Assembly (NCBI RefSeq): GCF_042684665.1
Contig: NZ_JBHULY010000039.1
Coordinates: forward strand, 372,001 to 436,000
DNA length: 64,000 nucleotides
Direction of reading: 5' to 3'
Origin: Jejuia rubra
GTDB lineage: Bacteria > Bacteroidota > Bacteroidia > Flavobacteriales > Flavobacteriaceae
Shown: one piece after another, positions 24,343 through 32,311 of the stretch
Position numbering within the stretch: the stretch's first letter is position 1
How the letters are laid out: each line of letters starts with the position of its first letter
The notes under the pieces: model-generated
Seen by the model: only the letters and a program-made list of their open reading frames with translations
The model's database searches: none
Told to the model about the DNA's origin: nothing
Made by a program: the position numbers and the translations under genes

Positions 24343-25140
24343 CTACCAATCCTCAAGGGGTGGCTTTTTGTCTCTCCAAGACCATTCTACATCTTCCATA
24401 AACCATCTAAAAGCTTCAATATCAGAAACATTCCAATTTCTAAAACCTCGGACGGTTTCGAACAACCGACTGGCATTTTCCAATGTAGGTTCGTTTAAAA
24501 CCTGATTCATTTCATTGATCAGGTTCGGAGGTTTTGCATTGCATTTTGACAAGTATTCGTAAAACCACTTATGGTAAGGGAAAAATACGCGATTGTATGC
24601 CAGTATTAACCTTCCTGTAAAGAGCACAAGCTGTGATACGGCCCGGCTTTTTGTATAAATATTGCCATGTCGCTCTGCTTCACCCATTAGCCAATGCTGA
24701 ATAAAACTCATCGAATAGAATTTTCGAATTTTTAAGTCCCGATCGGCTTCAGGATATTTTTGGATAGAATGAACTATACTAGCAAGGTCGTCTACTTTTG
24801 TGAAGGCAATGAATGCTTTATCAAATGCCGATCGGGTAGGTTCATTTCCTCTGTCAACCACTTGCCTGAGATAATGCATGTTGATGACTTTGCCATCCAC
24901 ATAGCCACCAGGATAATCTGTTAAGTCCGTTCGGTTGATAAAATAGTCCCCAATTTCTTGTCGGTTTTTATATTCTTCATCTGTAGCAACGATCATAAAA
25001 TCGATATCTGAATCAGGCCTAGCACATCCTTTGGCCACAGACCCTCCAATAATTAAGGCTAAAAACCGCTCATCGTCCTGATATTCTTGTACAAGAGTAC
25101 GGATTGCTCGTTGATGATGAGGTAAGACTTCAGTGTACAT
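24343..25140 (-). CDS. Nucleotidyltransferase-fold protein
   Basis: A 265-residue member of the DNA polymerase beta-like nucleotidyltransferase superfamily. Residues 32-47 carry GGSVAKGCARPDSDID with both metal-binding aspartates (DSDID), so catalysis is likely intact. The C-terminal two thirds are helical (RAVSQLVLFTGRLILAYNR, NEMNQVLNEPTLENASRLF), like aminoglycoside-nucleotidyltransferase-type proteins. It lacks the short length of MNT/HEPN antitoxin modules and has no partner gene. Substrate unknown. It is preceded by the fluC gene's 3' side and transcribed alone. Confidence 0.8.
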   Translation of the reverse strand: MYTEVLPHHQRAIRTLVQEYQDDERFLALIIGGSVAKGCARPDSDIDFMIVATDEEYKNRQEIGDYFINRTDLTDYPGGYVDGKVINMHYLRQVVDRGNEPTRSAFDKAFIAFTKVDDLASIVHSIQKYPEADRDLKIRKFYSMSFIQHWLMGEAERHGNIYTKSRAVSQLVLFTGRLILAYNRVFFPYHKWFYEYLSKCNAKPPNLINEMNQVLNEPTLENASRLFETVRGFRNWNVSDIEAFRWFMEDVEWSWRDKKPPLEDW

Positions 25141-25271
25141 CGCTTTTCTAGTTTATAGTCTCAATTTTATTTTACTTGAAATGTAAGCCAATGTTACCAA
25201 GAATAAGCCCATTTCACTGCATTAAAGCCATAATACACCCATTTGATAATTTATTCGGACAAAGTGAGGTC

Positions 25272-25637
25272 CTACCTCACCAAAAACATCCCCGCAAAAA
25301 CCGCCAAAAAACCAATTACAAAACTAGCAATGGTGTACAAAGCAAAACTGGTAAAATCTCCAACTTTTAAAAACACATGGTTTTCATAGGCAAAGGTTGA
25401 AAAGGTGGTAAAGCCACCACAAAAGCCTGTGGCCAATAATAGGGTTTGGCTTTGGGTCAGCGTATCATTTTTGGAGGCCAAACCTAGGATAATGCCGATT
25501 AACAAACTCCCTAAAATATTGGCTAAAAACGTCCCGTACGGAATGCCACTTTCGGTACTGTTTAAATATTTACCAATAATATAACGCAGCACACTACCAA
25601 CTCCACCGCCCAGAAACACCAGTAAAAACTGCTTCAT
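25272..25637 (-). CDS. crcB: Fluoride ion channel FluC/CrcB
   Basis: Small dual-topology inner-membrane fluoride exporter (121 residues, four transmembrane helices). Family motifs are GGGVGSVLRYIIGKYL in helix 1, GTFLANILGSLLIGI with the conserved Asn, and GFCGGFTTFSTFAYE, which forms the Phe box and the central Na+ site. I saw no fluoride riboswitch in the 180-bp upstream gap, which instead holds family C and D repeats. Confidence 0.92.
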   Translation of the reverse strand: MKQFLLVFLGGGVGSVLRYIIGKYLNSTESGIPYGTFLANILGSLLIGIILGLASKNDTLTQSQTLLLATGFCGGFTTFSTFAYENHVFLKVGDFTSFALYTIASFVIGFLAVFAGMFLVR

Positions 25638-25716
25638 TTAATAATTAGTTAAATTTAGGTTCGGACACAAAACCTCTAAAATTGGCATTGTAATTTCCAT
25701 AAATGTTTAAGCATTC

Positions 25717-25802
25717 TGTCATTCCTGCTTAGGCAGGAATCCAGTGTTACAATCTAAGTTTGATAGTTTTTTGTCTGCACTTCGACTGCGCTCAGTGTGA
25801 CA
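25717..25802. repeat. Dispersed repeats, families C and D
   Basis: TGTCATTCCTGCTTAGGCAG followed by GAATCC (25717-25742) is a family C palindrome; the other copy is at 23158. CACTTCGACTGCGCTCAGTG plus TGACA (25778-25802) is family D, sharing TTCGACTGCGCTCA with 1434-1447. Together they fill the gap between fluC and the SRPBCC gene. Confidence 0.7.
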
Positions 25803-25817
25803 CGCTAGTGACATCAT

Positions 25818-26840
25818 TTACTTTACGGCCATATAAATTTCGGTGACCCACTCCGCTGGGTTGGGCTGGGACATCGGGTCAGTAAGGTACACTTCTAGTA
25901 TTGGGCCATCAGCGGTAAATTCCATCCCGTTATCCTGAACGTATTTCATCCCGGTTTCCCAAGCTTCTTTTAAGTTGTCGTAATCGCCCTTCAGGGTAGT
26001 TTTAACGGCTTTAAACGGCTTCAATTGTCCCGTTAAAATATCGGCTTCTGAAGTAATTACTTTTTCCGTAGTAGGCACGCAACAGGAAAACATAGTTGAA
26101 TTATTTTCCTCATCCCATTTATGGTAATAGGTAAATGGTGCGCCGGCCATTTTAATGTTATTATTCATGGCATACGTATCCACTTTCGGCATCATTTCCT
26201 GCATTTTGTTGGCCAATTCGCTAATCTTACAAGAGGTTGTGTTGTAAATATAATAACCCCCACCGTGTTGCGCCACACCATCCACATTGATAGTATATTT
26301 TTTCATATCGGCCACCACAACACTATCCAGCTTAAACAGTCCTCTTTCAAAATCAGGACCTGTCATATCCTCAATAGACCCCGCAAAGGTGGTAAACATT
26401 TTCGTCATAAAATCTTGTTGGCCCTTCATGTTCCAAGTTACTTTGGTACCTTCATCCGTATCTTCAAACGTCCAATTGATATCGGATTCAGATTCAAAAG
26501 GTTTGATAAACTGTATGTGTTGCTCGATAGCTTCACCTTCTCTAATTCCTTTTATCGTCATACTGCCTTCGCCAAGTATCTCGCCATTCCAGCCATAAGT
26601 ACCATCCACTCCAGAAGTTTTATCGCCATAAGTCAACGTCGCCGATGGCTCTTGTTCAATCCAAGGTGAAAAACTAGGCCAGTTTTTAAAATCGTTCACT
26701 TTACTGAACAACAATGACTTAGGTGCTTTTATCACCCTGCTTCTTGAAAAATCAAATTCATTCGGTTGCACTGCAATATAAATGGCCAAACCGATAACAA
26801 CGATCAGCAAAAGGAATAAAATGTACTTTAAGACTTTCAT
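25818..26840 (-). CDS. SRPBCC and GyrI-like double-domain protein
   Basis: A 340-residue membrane-anchored protein. An N-terminal hydrophobic segment (LKYILFLLLIVVIGLAIYIA) is followed by an SRPBCC/polyketide-cyclase-like domain (KAPKSLLFSKVNDFKNWPSF, then TKVTWNMKGQQDFMTKMF). A GyrI-like small-molecule-binding domain occupies about residues 205-340 (APFTYYHKWDEENNST, VKTTLKGDYDNLKEAWETG, EVYLTDPMSQPNPAEWVTEI). The ligand is unknown. A TATATTTG -7 element lies about 28 bp upstream. This domain pair is common in Bacteroidota. Confidence 0.85.
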   Translation of the reverse strand: MKVLKYILFLLLIVVIGLAIYIAVQPNEFDFSRSRVIKAPKSLLFSKVNDFKNWPSFSPWIEQEPSATLTYGDKTSGVDGTYGWNGEILGEGSMTIKGIREGEAIEQHIQFIKPFESESDINWTFEDTDEGTKVTWNMKGQQDFMTKMFTTFAGSIEDMTGPDFERGLFKLDSVVVADMKKYTINVDGVAQHGGGYYIYNTTSCKISELANKMQEMMPKVDTYAMNNNIKMAGAPFTYYHKWDEENNSTMFSCCVPTTEKVITSEADILTGQLKPFKAVKTTLKGDYDNLKEAWETGMKYVQDNGMEFTADGPILEVYLTDPMSQPNPAEWVTEIYMAVK

Positions 26841-26868
26841 GTTTTTTGATTTTGAAAATTAGATAAAT

Positions 26869-26876
26869 CAAATATA
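26869..26876 (-). promoter_or_regulatory. -7 promoter element for the SRPBCC gene
   Basis: On the minus strand TATATTTG matches TAnnTTTG, 28 bp upstream of the ATG at 26840. Confidence 0.5.
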
Positions 26877-26906
26877 ATCATTTTTCAATTTCGCTTAATA
26901 AATTAT

Positions 26907-26914
26907 TACATTTG
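26907..26914 (+). promoter_or_regulatory. -7 promoter element for the dipeptidyl-peptidase gene
   Basis: TACATTTG matches TAnnTTTG, about 113 bp upstream of the ATG at 27028. If used, it implies a roughly 105-nt A/T-rich leader. Confidence 0.4.
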
Positions 26915-27027
26915 TTGGTCTAAAATTAAATTTTTGATAGCTAAATGTTACTAATTCTTAAAAATTAATAGTTTTTAGATGTCAGAATTCGGTTTTAGGT
27001 TATAATTAAAAAGAAAACTATACACAG

Positions 27028-29064
27028 ATGAAATTAAAATCAATTCTTGGTTTGCTACTGGTCGGCGTTATGCTGATCTCATGTGGCAATGAACCCTCAA
27101 AAACGAAGACGGATGACATGGCTACGAAAACATCCGAAACGTTTGATTACGATGTTGAGCAATTTGCAGATATTAAAATTTTACGGTATCAAATCCCGGG
27201 TTGGGACCAACTTTCGTTGAATGAGCAAAAACTGGTGTATTATCTGGTACAGGCTGGTTTGGAAGGGCGCGATATTAATTGGGACCAAAATTATCGCCAC
27301 AATTTGAAGATTAGAAATGCACTAGAAAATGTATATGCAAACTATGAAGGTGATAAGGCTTCCGAAGATTGGAAAGCTTTCGAGGTGTATTTAAAACGCG
27401 TTTGGTTTAGCAACGGGATTCACCACCACTATTCCAATGATAAATTGAAACCTGGATTTTCCTCAGATTATTTAAAAACTTTGCTGACTGAAACGAATAC
27501 TACCCTTGAAGGTGAGCCTTTTGATGTTATTTTCAATGATAAGGATTCCAAAAAAGTGAATCAGTCCAAAGGTGTGGATAATGTGGCGATATCAGCCGTT
27601 AACTTTTATGGCCCGGACGTGACCAATGCGGATGTAGCCAACTTTTATAAACAAAAACAATCACCAGATCCTGAAAAGCCTTTAGCTTTTGGTCTGAACT
27701 CTCAATTGGTTAAGGAAGACGGTGTTTTGAAGGAGCGTGTGTATAAATCAGGTGGTTTGTACGGACAGGCTATTGATAAAATTATAAAATGGTTGGAGTT
27801 GGCAAAAGGCGTTGCCGAAAATGAGGCACAGGGCGATGCATTGGGTTTATTGATCGATTATTACAAAACAGGCGATTTACAAACTTGGGATGATTACAAC
27901 GTGGCCTGGACAAAAGCGACGGAAGGCAATATTGATTACATCCAGAGTTTTATTGAAGTGTATAACGACCCATTGGGATACAGGGGTTCTTATGAAAACA
28001 TTGTTCAGATTAAGGATTTTGATATGTCCCAAAAGATGAAAGTACTTTCCGATAATGCCCAATGGTTTGAGGATAATTCTCCATTAATGGATGCGCATAA
28101 AAAGGAAAATGTTGTTGGTGTAACTTATAAAGTGGTGACTATTGCTGGGGAAGCTGGTGATGCTTCACCAAGTACTCCAATTGGGGTAAACTTGCCAAAT
28201 TCCAATTGGATTCGAAAGGCGGTTGGCAGTAAATCTGTGTCTCTTGGAAACATCATCAATGCATACAATAATGCAGGGAGTACTGGTCGATTAAAGGAAT
28301 TTGTGCATGACCAAGAAGAATTGGAAAATCATGAAAAATATGGTGAGGTGGCCGATAAACTGGAAACCGCTTTACACGAGGTGATTGGTCATGCATCAGG
28401 ACAGTTAAATCCAGGTGTAGGGGAGACGAAAGAAACCCTCAAAAATTATGCTTCAACGTTGGAAGAGGGAAGGGCAGATTTGGTAGCGCTATATTACATG
28501 TACAACCCAAAATTACAGGAGCTAGGTTTGACGGATGATTGGAAGGCCTTAGGTCGCGCTTCGTATGATGCATACATTCGCAATGGATTAATGACCCAGT
28601 TGATCCGATTAAATTTAGGGGATGATGTTGAAGAGGCTCATATGAGAAACCGACAATGGATTTCTGCTTGGGTATTTGACAAAGGCCAAAAGGATAATGT
28701 GATTGAAAAAGTGACCAGGGACGGTAAAACCTATTTCGATATTAAAAACTACGATAAATTACGCGAGCTGTTCGGGCAATTACTTAGGGAAACCCAACGT
28801 ATCAAATCGGAAGGCGATTATAATGCCGTAGAAACATTAGTGGAAACCTACGGGGTGAAAGTAGATCAAGTTATTCACGCCGAAGTTTTAGAGCGTAACA
28901 AGCAGTTTAAGTCAGCGCCATATAGCGGATTTGTCAATCCAGTTTTAATTGCGGATGAAGAAAATGGCGAAATCACAAAAATTAGCGTAGCTCAACCCAA
29001 AACCTTAGCGGAGCAAATGCTGGATTATTCAAAACGTTACAGCAACCTTCCAGAAGTAAATTAG
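27028..29064 (+). CDS. Family M49 dipeptidyl-peptidase III-like lipoprotein
   Basis: A zinc metallopeptidase removing N-terminal dipeptides. The 678-residue protein begins with a lipoprotein signal (MKLKSILGLLLVGVMLISCG, lipobox LISC), placing it in the periplasm. The catalytic zinc motif of M49 is HEVIGHASGQL (about residue 450), with the second glutamate motif LEEGRADLVALYY downstream; both match dipeptidyl-peptidase III. It is one of a family that databases sometimes mislabel as dihydrofolate reductase. It is monocistronic with a strong terminator. Confidence 0.9.
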   Translation: MKLKSILGLLLVGVMLISCGNEPSKTKTDDMATKTSETFDYDVEQFADIKILRYQIPGWDQLSLNEQKLVYYLVQAGLEGRDINWDQNYRHNLKIRNALENVYANYEGDKASEDWKAFEVYLKRVWFSNGIHHHYSNDKLKPGFSSDYLKTLLTETNTTLEGEPFDVIFNDKDSKKVNQSKGVDNVAISAVNFYGPDVTNADVANFYKQKQSPDPEKPLAFGLNSQLVKEDGVLKERVYKSGGLYGQAIDKIIKWLELAKGVAENEAQGDALGLLIDYYKTGDLQTWDDYNVAWTKATEGNIDYIQSFIEVYNDPLGYRGSYENIVQIKDFDMSQKMKVLSDNAQWFEDNSPLMDAHKKENVVGVTYKVVTIAGEAGDASPSTPIGVNLPNSNWIRKAVGSKSVSLGNIINAYNNAGSTGRLKEFVHDQEELENHEKYGEVADKLETALHEVIGHASGQLNPGVGETKETLKNYASTLEEGRADLVALYYMYNPKLQELGLTDDWKALGRASYDAYIRNGLMTQLIRLNLGDDVEEAHMRNRQWISAWVFDKGQKDNVIEKVTRDGKTYFDIKNYDKLRELFGQLLRETQRIKSEGDYNAVETLVETYGVKVDQVIHAEVLERNKQFKSAPYSGFVNPVLIADEENGEITKISVAQPKTLAEQMLDYSKRYSNLPEVN

Positions 29065-29086
29065 GAAAGAAATAGCAATGTGTAAC

Positions 29087-29122
29087 AAGGCAGAGTCTTA
29101 AGCATTAAGGTTCTGTCTTTTT
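29087..29122 (+). terminator. Rho-independent terminator of the dipeptidyl-peptidase gene
   Basis: A 13-bp stem (AAGGCAGAGTCTT pairing AAGGTTCTGTCTT with G-U pairs) with a 7-nt loop is followed by a T-run. Its right half overlaps the last codons and stop of the convergent 28-residue peptide gene on the minus strand. Confidence 0.75.
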
Positions 29123-29191
29123 ATTGACACTAAAAAGTAACAGAAGTAGGTTAATTAAAATTAAGAGCGAAATAATTAAGATGAGTTCCAT
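29105..29191 (-). CDS. 28-residue single-helix membrane peptide, copy 1
   Basis: ATG (29191) to TAA (29105) encodes a peptide beginning MELILIISLLILIN, then LLLLLFSVN and the charged tail KKTEP: one transmembrane helix with a short polar C terminus. It is 20/28 identical to the peptide at 29253-29339 in the same frame and strand, and codons diverge partly at silent positions (GTC/GTA, GAA/GAG, stop TAA/TGA), which argues for real coding. It lies downstream of the orphan LuxR gene. Size, tandem layout and hydrophobicity resemble type I toxin peptides or small regulatory membrane proteins; the function is unknown. Confidence 0.6.
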   Translation of the reverse strand: MELILIISLLILINLLLLLFSVNKKTEP

Positions 29192-29252
29192 AATGTCTTA
29201 ATTGTATTTTTAAGTACATCGAAAAGACTTTATTTTGTCATCAACTACTTCA

Positions 29253-29339
29253 TCAAGGCTCCGTTTTGTTGTTTACACTAAAAACTAACAATAAAATGTT
29301 TATGATAATTAGAACACTGATTATCAATAGAATTTTCAT
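29253..29339 (-). CDS. 28-residue single-helix membrane peptide, copy 2
   Basis: ATG (29339) to TGA (29253) encodes a peptide beginning MKILLIISVLIIIN, then ILLLVFSVN and NKTEP. It is the paralogue of copy 1 at a period of 148 bp, with 61 nt between this stop and the next ATG. No TAnnTTTG element is evident just upstream, so it may be read from the LuxR gene 87 bp upstream or from an unrecognised promoter. I know of no family name. Confidence 0.6.
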   Translation of the reverse strand: MKILLIISVLIIINILLLVFSVNNKTEP

Positions 29340-29425
29340 ATTGGTGTAGTTTAGTTATTTACTAGATGCACCACTTTTAAAATGGTTGCGTGAAATAGTT
29401 TACTTTTTTATAAAACAGTTACTTT

Positions 29426-29836
29426 TTATTTTTTCCCAGTTTGTTTTTTGGCTTTTTTTTCACTGGGATGCTTCAAATTATAAAGGATGGCGAATTGAAT
29501 GAGCTTACCCTTGCCGACTAGTTTTAGTTTCTTCCGAATATTTTTACGATGGGTTTCCTCGGTTGAAGAGCTTAGCTCTAATTTCTTTGCAATATCCAAT
29601 GAGGATGCACCATTGCCTATTAGTTTTAAAACCTGTACTTCCCGCTTTGTAAGGTTGTCAATATCATAGGTTGAATCCAATGTGCTCAAAAAGACAATGA
29701 GTGAATTTACCGTGTCTTTATGAGGGGTTATGGATTTTGTAGCTTTTAAGATCATAATGATATCCTTTTTTGAAAGAAAATAACCGTTCTTTTTTAAATC
29801 GTTTATGGTGCGGATAATCTCTTTGTATGCTGTCAT
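29426..29836 (-). CDS. Orphan LuxR-type helix-turn-helix regulator
   Basis: A 136-residue DNA-binding protein with a C-terminal LuxR/GerE domain (LTKREVQVLKLIGNGASSLD, then ELSSSTEETHRKNIRKKLKL) but no receiver or ligand domain. The N-terminal 60 residues are helical (YKEIIRTINDLKKNGYFLSK). The HTH resembles that of the response regulator encoded at 34615-35238. Small stand-alone LuxR proteins are common in Flavobacteriia. Two tandem membrane-peptide genes follow it on the same strand, so it may control or be cotranscribed with them (inference). Confidence 0.83.
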   Translation of the reverse strand: MTAYKEIIRTINDLKKNGYFLSKKDIIMILKATKSITPHKDTVNSLIVFLSTLDSTYDIDNLTKREVQVLKLIGNGASSLDIAKKLELSSSTEETHRKNIRKKLKLVGKGKLIQFAILYNLKHPSEKKAKKQTGKK

Positions 29837-29883
29837 TTAAAACATTAATATGATAACATAAACGTAAATCATTTATGAGTATA

Positions 29884-29911
29884 AAAAAATCCCCATTACA
29901 GGGGATTTTTT
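29884..29911 (-). terminator. Terminator after the LRR/T9SS gene
   Basis: AAAAAAATCCCC / GGGGATTTTTT stem around ATTACA, 40 bp after the stop of the minus-strand LRR gene. The symmetrical A and T runs could make it work both ways. Confidence 0.75.
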
Positions 29912-29949
29912 AGGTTTTTGGCCAAGATCATTTGACCAAATTTGGTTAA

Positions 29950-32109
29950 TTAATATTTCACAATGTGTTTGGTTATTATGCCTTCAGTTGTTTTCAATTG
30001 AAGAAGGTACATACCTGAATTTAAACCGCTGATATCCAAAACGGTATTTTCCGTTTTTAAAGGCTGTTCTCGTATTTTTCGTCCATTGGTGTCAAAGATT
30101 GAAACCACTGCTTCCTTGTCAATATTATTTAGTCTTACATTAATAAAATTTGATGACGGATTGGGGTAAACGGCAAACCGTTCTTTGTCGTTTTCATCTA
30201 TAGATAAACTGGTATCAATAAGTAAAGTGATATTTGCCCTATTGATTACCAAATCAGGAACTAGTGTATTTGTAATCTGGCAGTAGTACACTCCGCTATC
30301 TGATGCTTGCGCATTAGTAATTGTGTAACTGCTAGCATTTGCGCCACTAATCGCTACGTTATCCTTAAACCATTGGTATACATCTCCAGCACCTTTGGAG
30401 TTTTTAAATTTATTGTGGCGTGTGTCATCAACAGTAAGTGTGATATCATTACCTGGAAGAAACTCCAAATCTTGCTCCACATCTTTTGTGCGCTGGGGGT
30501 TGTAAAAAAAGTTTTGGTAGCTGTGGTTTAGAACCATTGGTTCCAGGTCATTAAAATCAAAATAGTTCCCAGTTATACTTAGCGTTTGATTTCCTATGGC
30601 ATCTATAAACTCCTGGGGAATAGTCCCTTCAAATTCATTGTCAGAGGCCAAAACATCAGTTATTGAAGCAAGTTCTTTTGGAATTGTTCCCGTAAGACCA
30701 CAACCCACAATACGAAGCCGTTGAAGGTTGGGCAGATTAAACAATTCAGGTTGAAGAGGTTGGGTAAGTGGTATTTGTGTAAGATTTAACCACTCCAAAT
30801 CTTGAAGATTAGCAATTTGAGGTGGAATACCATTCGGTAATCTTAAAAGGTTTGATTCTTGGGCACCTAAAAAGAGAGTTTTTAACTTTGTTAAATTCCA
30901 GAGTTCGATAGGTATATCACCAGAAAGGTCTTCAAGAAAAAAATCTAGTGATGTCAATTCTGTCAAATCGCCTATTTCAGGGGGTATTACTCCAGTTATT
31001 GGGCTATTGCCCGTAATTCTTAGTTCAGTAACTCGATCTGTAACGGGGTCAAAGGTAAGGTCATTGTTGGGAGACCAACTATATATTGGCTTTGTAGTAT
31101 CCCAATTGATATCATTAAGGGCATTGTAAACAGCTATTAGGGCATCATAGTCGGGATGATTTGATGGGAGGTCTCCTAGCTTGAAAAATTCACTTCTCAA
31201 AGTTAGGCCGGGGATTAGACTGCTTGTGGCATCATAATAGTAAAACCATTTGAAGTTGTCTACCGTATTGACCGTAACGTTAATACTCATGCCGCTTCCA
31301 ATATAACCGCCGTCACTTCCGTCTGCGTTAATTCTATACCAGTCGTAAGTATTTTGAGAACCACTTACATTCGTGTTAAACGTCCTGGAACTTCCCACCG
31401 CTACGGCCTCATCATAGCGCTCGCCTATATTGTTTTGGGGTGAATAGACAAAATCAAGACCGGATGTTCCTGTATACGTACTAAAGTTAGGTTCTAAGTC
31501 GCCAAATTGAAAATTATTATTATCAATCCAAAAATAGTTCAAAAGGAGTAGGGTGGTGAAATTTGGAATAGGTCCACTAAATTGGTTTCCAGATAAAACG
31601 AGGACATTCAAGCTAGCAAGATTGGTTAGTTCTTGCGGAATGCTTCCTGAAAAACTATTAAAACGCAAATCGAGCCATAAAAGGTTGGACAGATTACCTA
31701 ATTCCTTTGGAATTTCACCCGATAACCCCCAACTGCGCAAATCGAGGTACTCTAGTTTGCTGAGGTTCCCAATTTCGGCAGGGATAGTTGATGTTGAACT
31801 AAAGAAGCTAACTTCGTCAGGAATATTCAGAGTGACCAACTCTTGTAAATTTCCTATTTCTGGGGGTAAATTAGGCCAAATATTGTTGTTGCTTAAATTG
31901 ATTTGTGTTACATGGTTGTTCTCCACGGTAATGCCATACCAGGTTGAAACAGGATTAGAGGTGTTCCAATTAGTATTATTAGTCCAATTGGCGCCGTAAG
32001 TAGCATTGTAAAAAGCAACCAAAGCATCCCGCTCAATTTGTGGCACTTGGGCATTTAGGCTAGAGTTTAGAATAAAGTTAAGGGATAGGAGGAGTAATAA
32101 TCGCTTCAT
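29950..32109 (-). CDS. Secreted leucine-rich-repeat protein with T9SS sorting domain
   Basis: A 719-residue secreted protein. Signal peptide: MKRLLLLLSLNFILNSSLNA. Two blocks of plant-type LRRs of the form IP.E(I/L)GNL..L..LDL (for example IPAEIGNLSKLEYLDLRSWG and IPKELGNLSNLLWLDLRFN) are separated by a divergent segment. An Ig-like domain follows (VYQWFKDNVAISGANASSYT, DSGVYYCQI). The C terminus is a type A T9SS sorting domain (FAVYPNPSSNFINVRL, then GMYLLQLKTTEGIITKHIVK). ATG 32109 is used because an upstream TTG frame lacks a signal. Its promoter carries the shared ATACCC-N6-GGGTAT operator. Confidence 0.9.
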   Translation of the reverse strand: MKRLLLLLSLNFILNSSLNAQVPQIERDALVAFYNATYGANWTNNTNWNTSNPVSTWYGITVENNHVTQINLSNNNIWPNLPPEIGNLQELVTLNIPDEVSFFSSTSTIPAEIGNLSKLEYLDLRSWGLSGEIPKELGNLSNLLWLDLRFNSFSGSIPQELTNLASLNVLVLSGNQFSGPIPNFTTLLLLNYFWIDNNNFQFGDLEPNFSTYTGTSGLDFVYSPQNNIGERYDEAVAVGSSRTFNTNVSGSQNTYDWYRINADGSDGGYIGSGMSINVTVNTVDNFKWFYYYDATSSLIPGLTLRSEFFKLGDLPSNHPDYDALIAVYNALNDINWDTTKPIYSWSPNNDLTFDPVTDRVTELRITGNSPITGVIPPEIGDLTELTSLDFFLEDLSGDIPIELWNLTKLKTLFLGAQESNLLRLPNGIPPQIANLQDLEWLNLTQIPLTQPLQPELFNLPNLQRLRIVGCGLTGTIPKELASITDVLASDNEFEGTIPQEFIDAIGNQTLSITGNYFDFNDLEPMVLNHSYQNFFYNPQRTKDVEQDLEFLPGNDITLTVDDTRHNKFKNSKGAGDVYQWFKDNVAISGANASSYTITNAQASDSGVYYCQITNTLVPDLVINRANITLLIDTSLSIDENDKERFAVYPNPSSNFINVRLNNIDKEAVVSIFDTNGRKIREQPLKTENTVLDISGLNSGMYLLQLKTTEGIITKHIVKY

Positions 32110-32147
32110 AACCAGAGGGATTTTAAGAATTATTGTTAATAGCTTCT

Positions 32148-32195
32148 CAAACCTACTTAAATATGCGACAAAAAAAAATACCCATTTCTGGGTAT
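32148..32195 (-). promoter_or_regulatory. Operator 1 plus -7 element (LRR gene promoter)
   Basis: Perfect inverted repeat ATACCC-ATTTCT-GGGTAT (32178-32195; arms extend to 10 bp with the A/T flanks). The minus-strand -7 element TAGGTTTG (32148-32155) is centred exactly 35 bp downstream of the operator centre, giving a leader of about 35 nt to ATG 32109. The same arrangement occurs at three other promoters nearby. A class II activator position for the response regulator at 34615-35238 is inferred. Confidence 0.7.
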
Positions 32196-32233
32196 TTTTA
32201 TGCTTTTCGTCGAAAAGTTTGTCGATGAATGGT
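32190..32233. repeat. 44-bp upstream direct repeat, copy 1
   Basis: Matches 33722-33765 at 38 of 44 positions without gaps. It begins with the GGGTAT half-site of the operator and ends TCGATGAATGGT. It therefore extends the shared promoter architecture of the LRR and DUF5723 genes upstream of the operator. Confidence 0.75.
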
Positions 32234-32311
32234 AAAACGCCGATGTACAAAATTGTATTCGGCCTTTTTAAATTACTGAGTCACTATTCCAAATAATTAT
32301 AAATCTTAGAT

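Noticed and set aside
24343..25140. Nucleotidyltransferase as part of an MNT/HEPN toxin-antitoxin pair
   Set aside because: The protein is much longer than MNT antitoxins and there is no HEPN-type neighbour.
25638..25817. Fluoride riboswitch upstream of fluC
   Set aside because: The upstream gap consists of dispersed repeats; no crcB-motif-like conserved sequence was found.
26121..26669. Long plus-strand open frame (182 codons) opposite the SRPBCC gene
   Set aside because: It lies wholly antisense to a well-supported coding region, has histidine- and phenylalanine-rich composition typical of reverse-frame translation, and no promoter.
31553..31999. Plus-strand frame opposite the LRR gene
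   Set aside because: Produced by the repetitive LRR codon pattern on the other strand.
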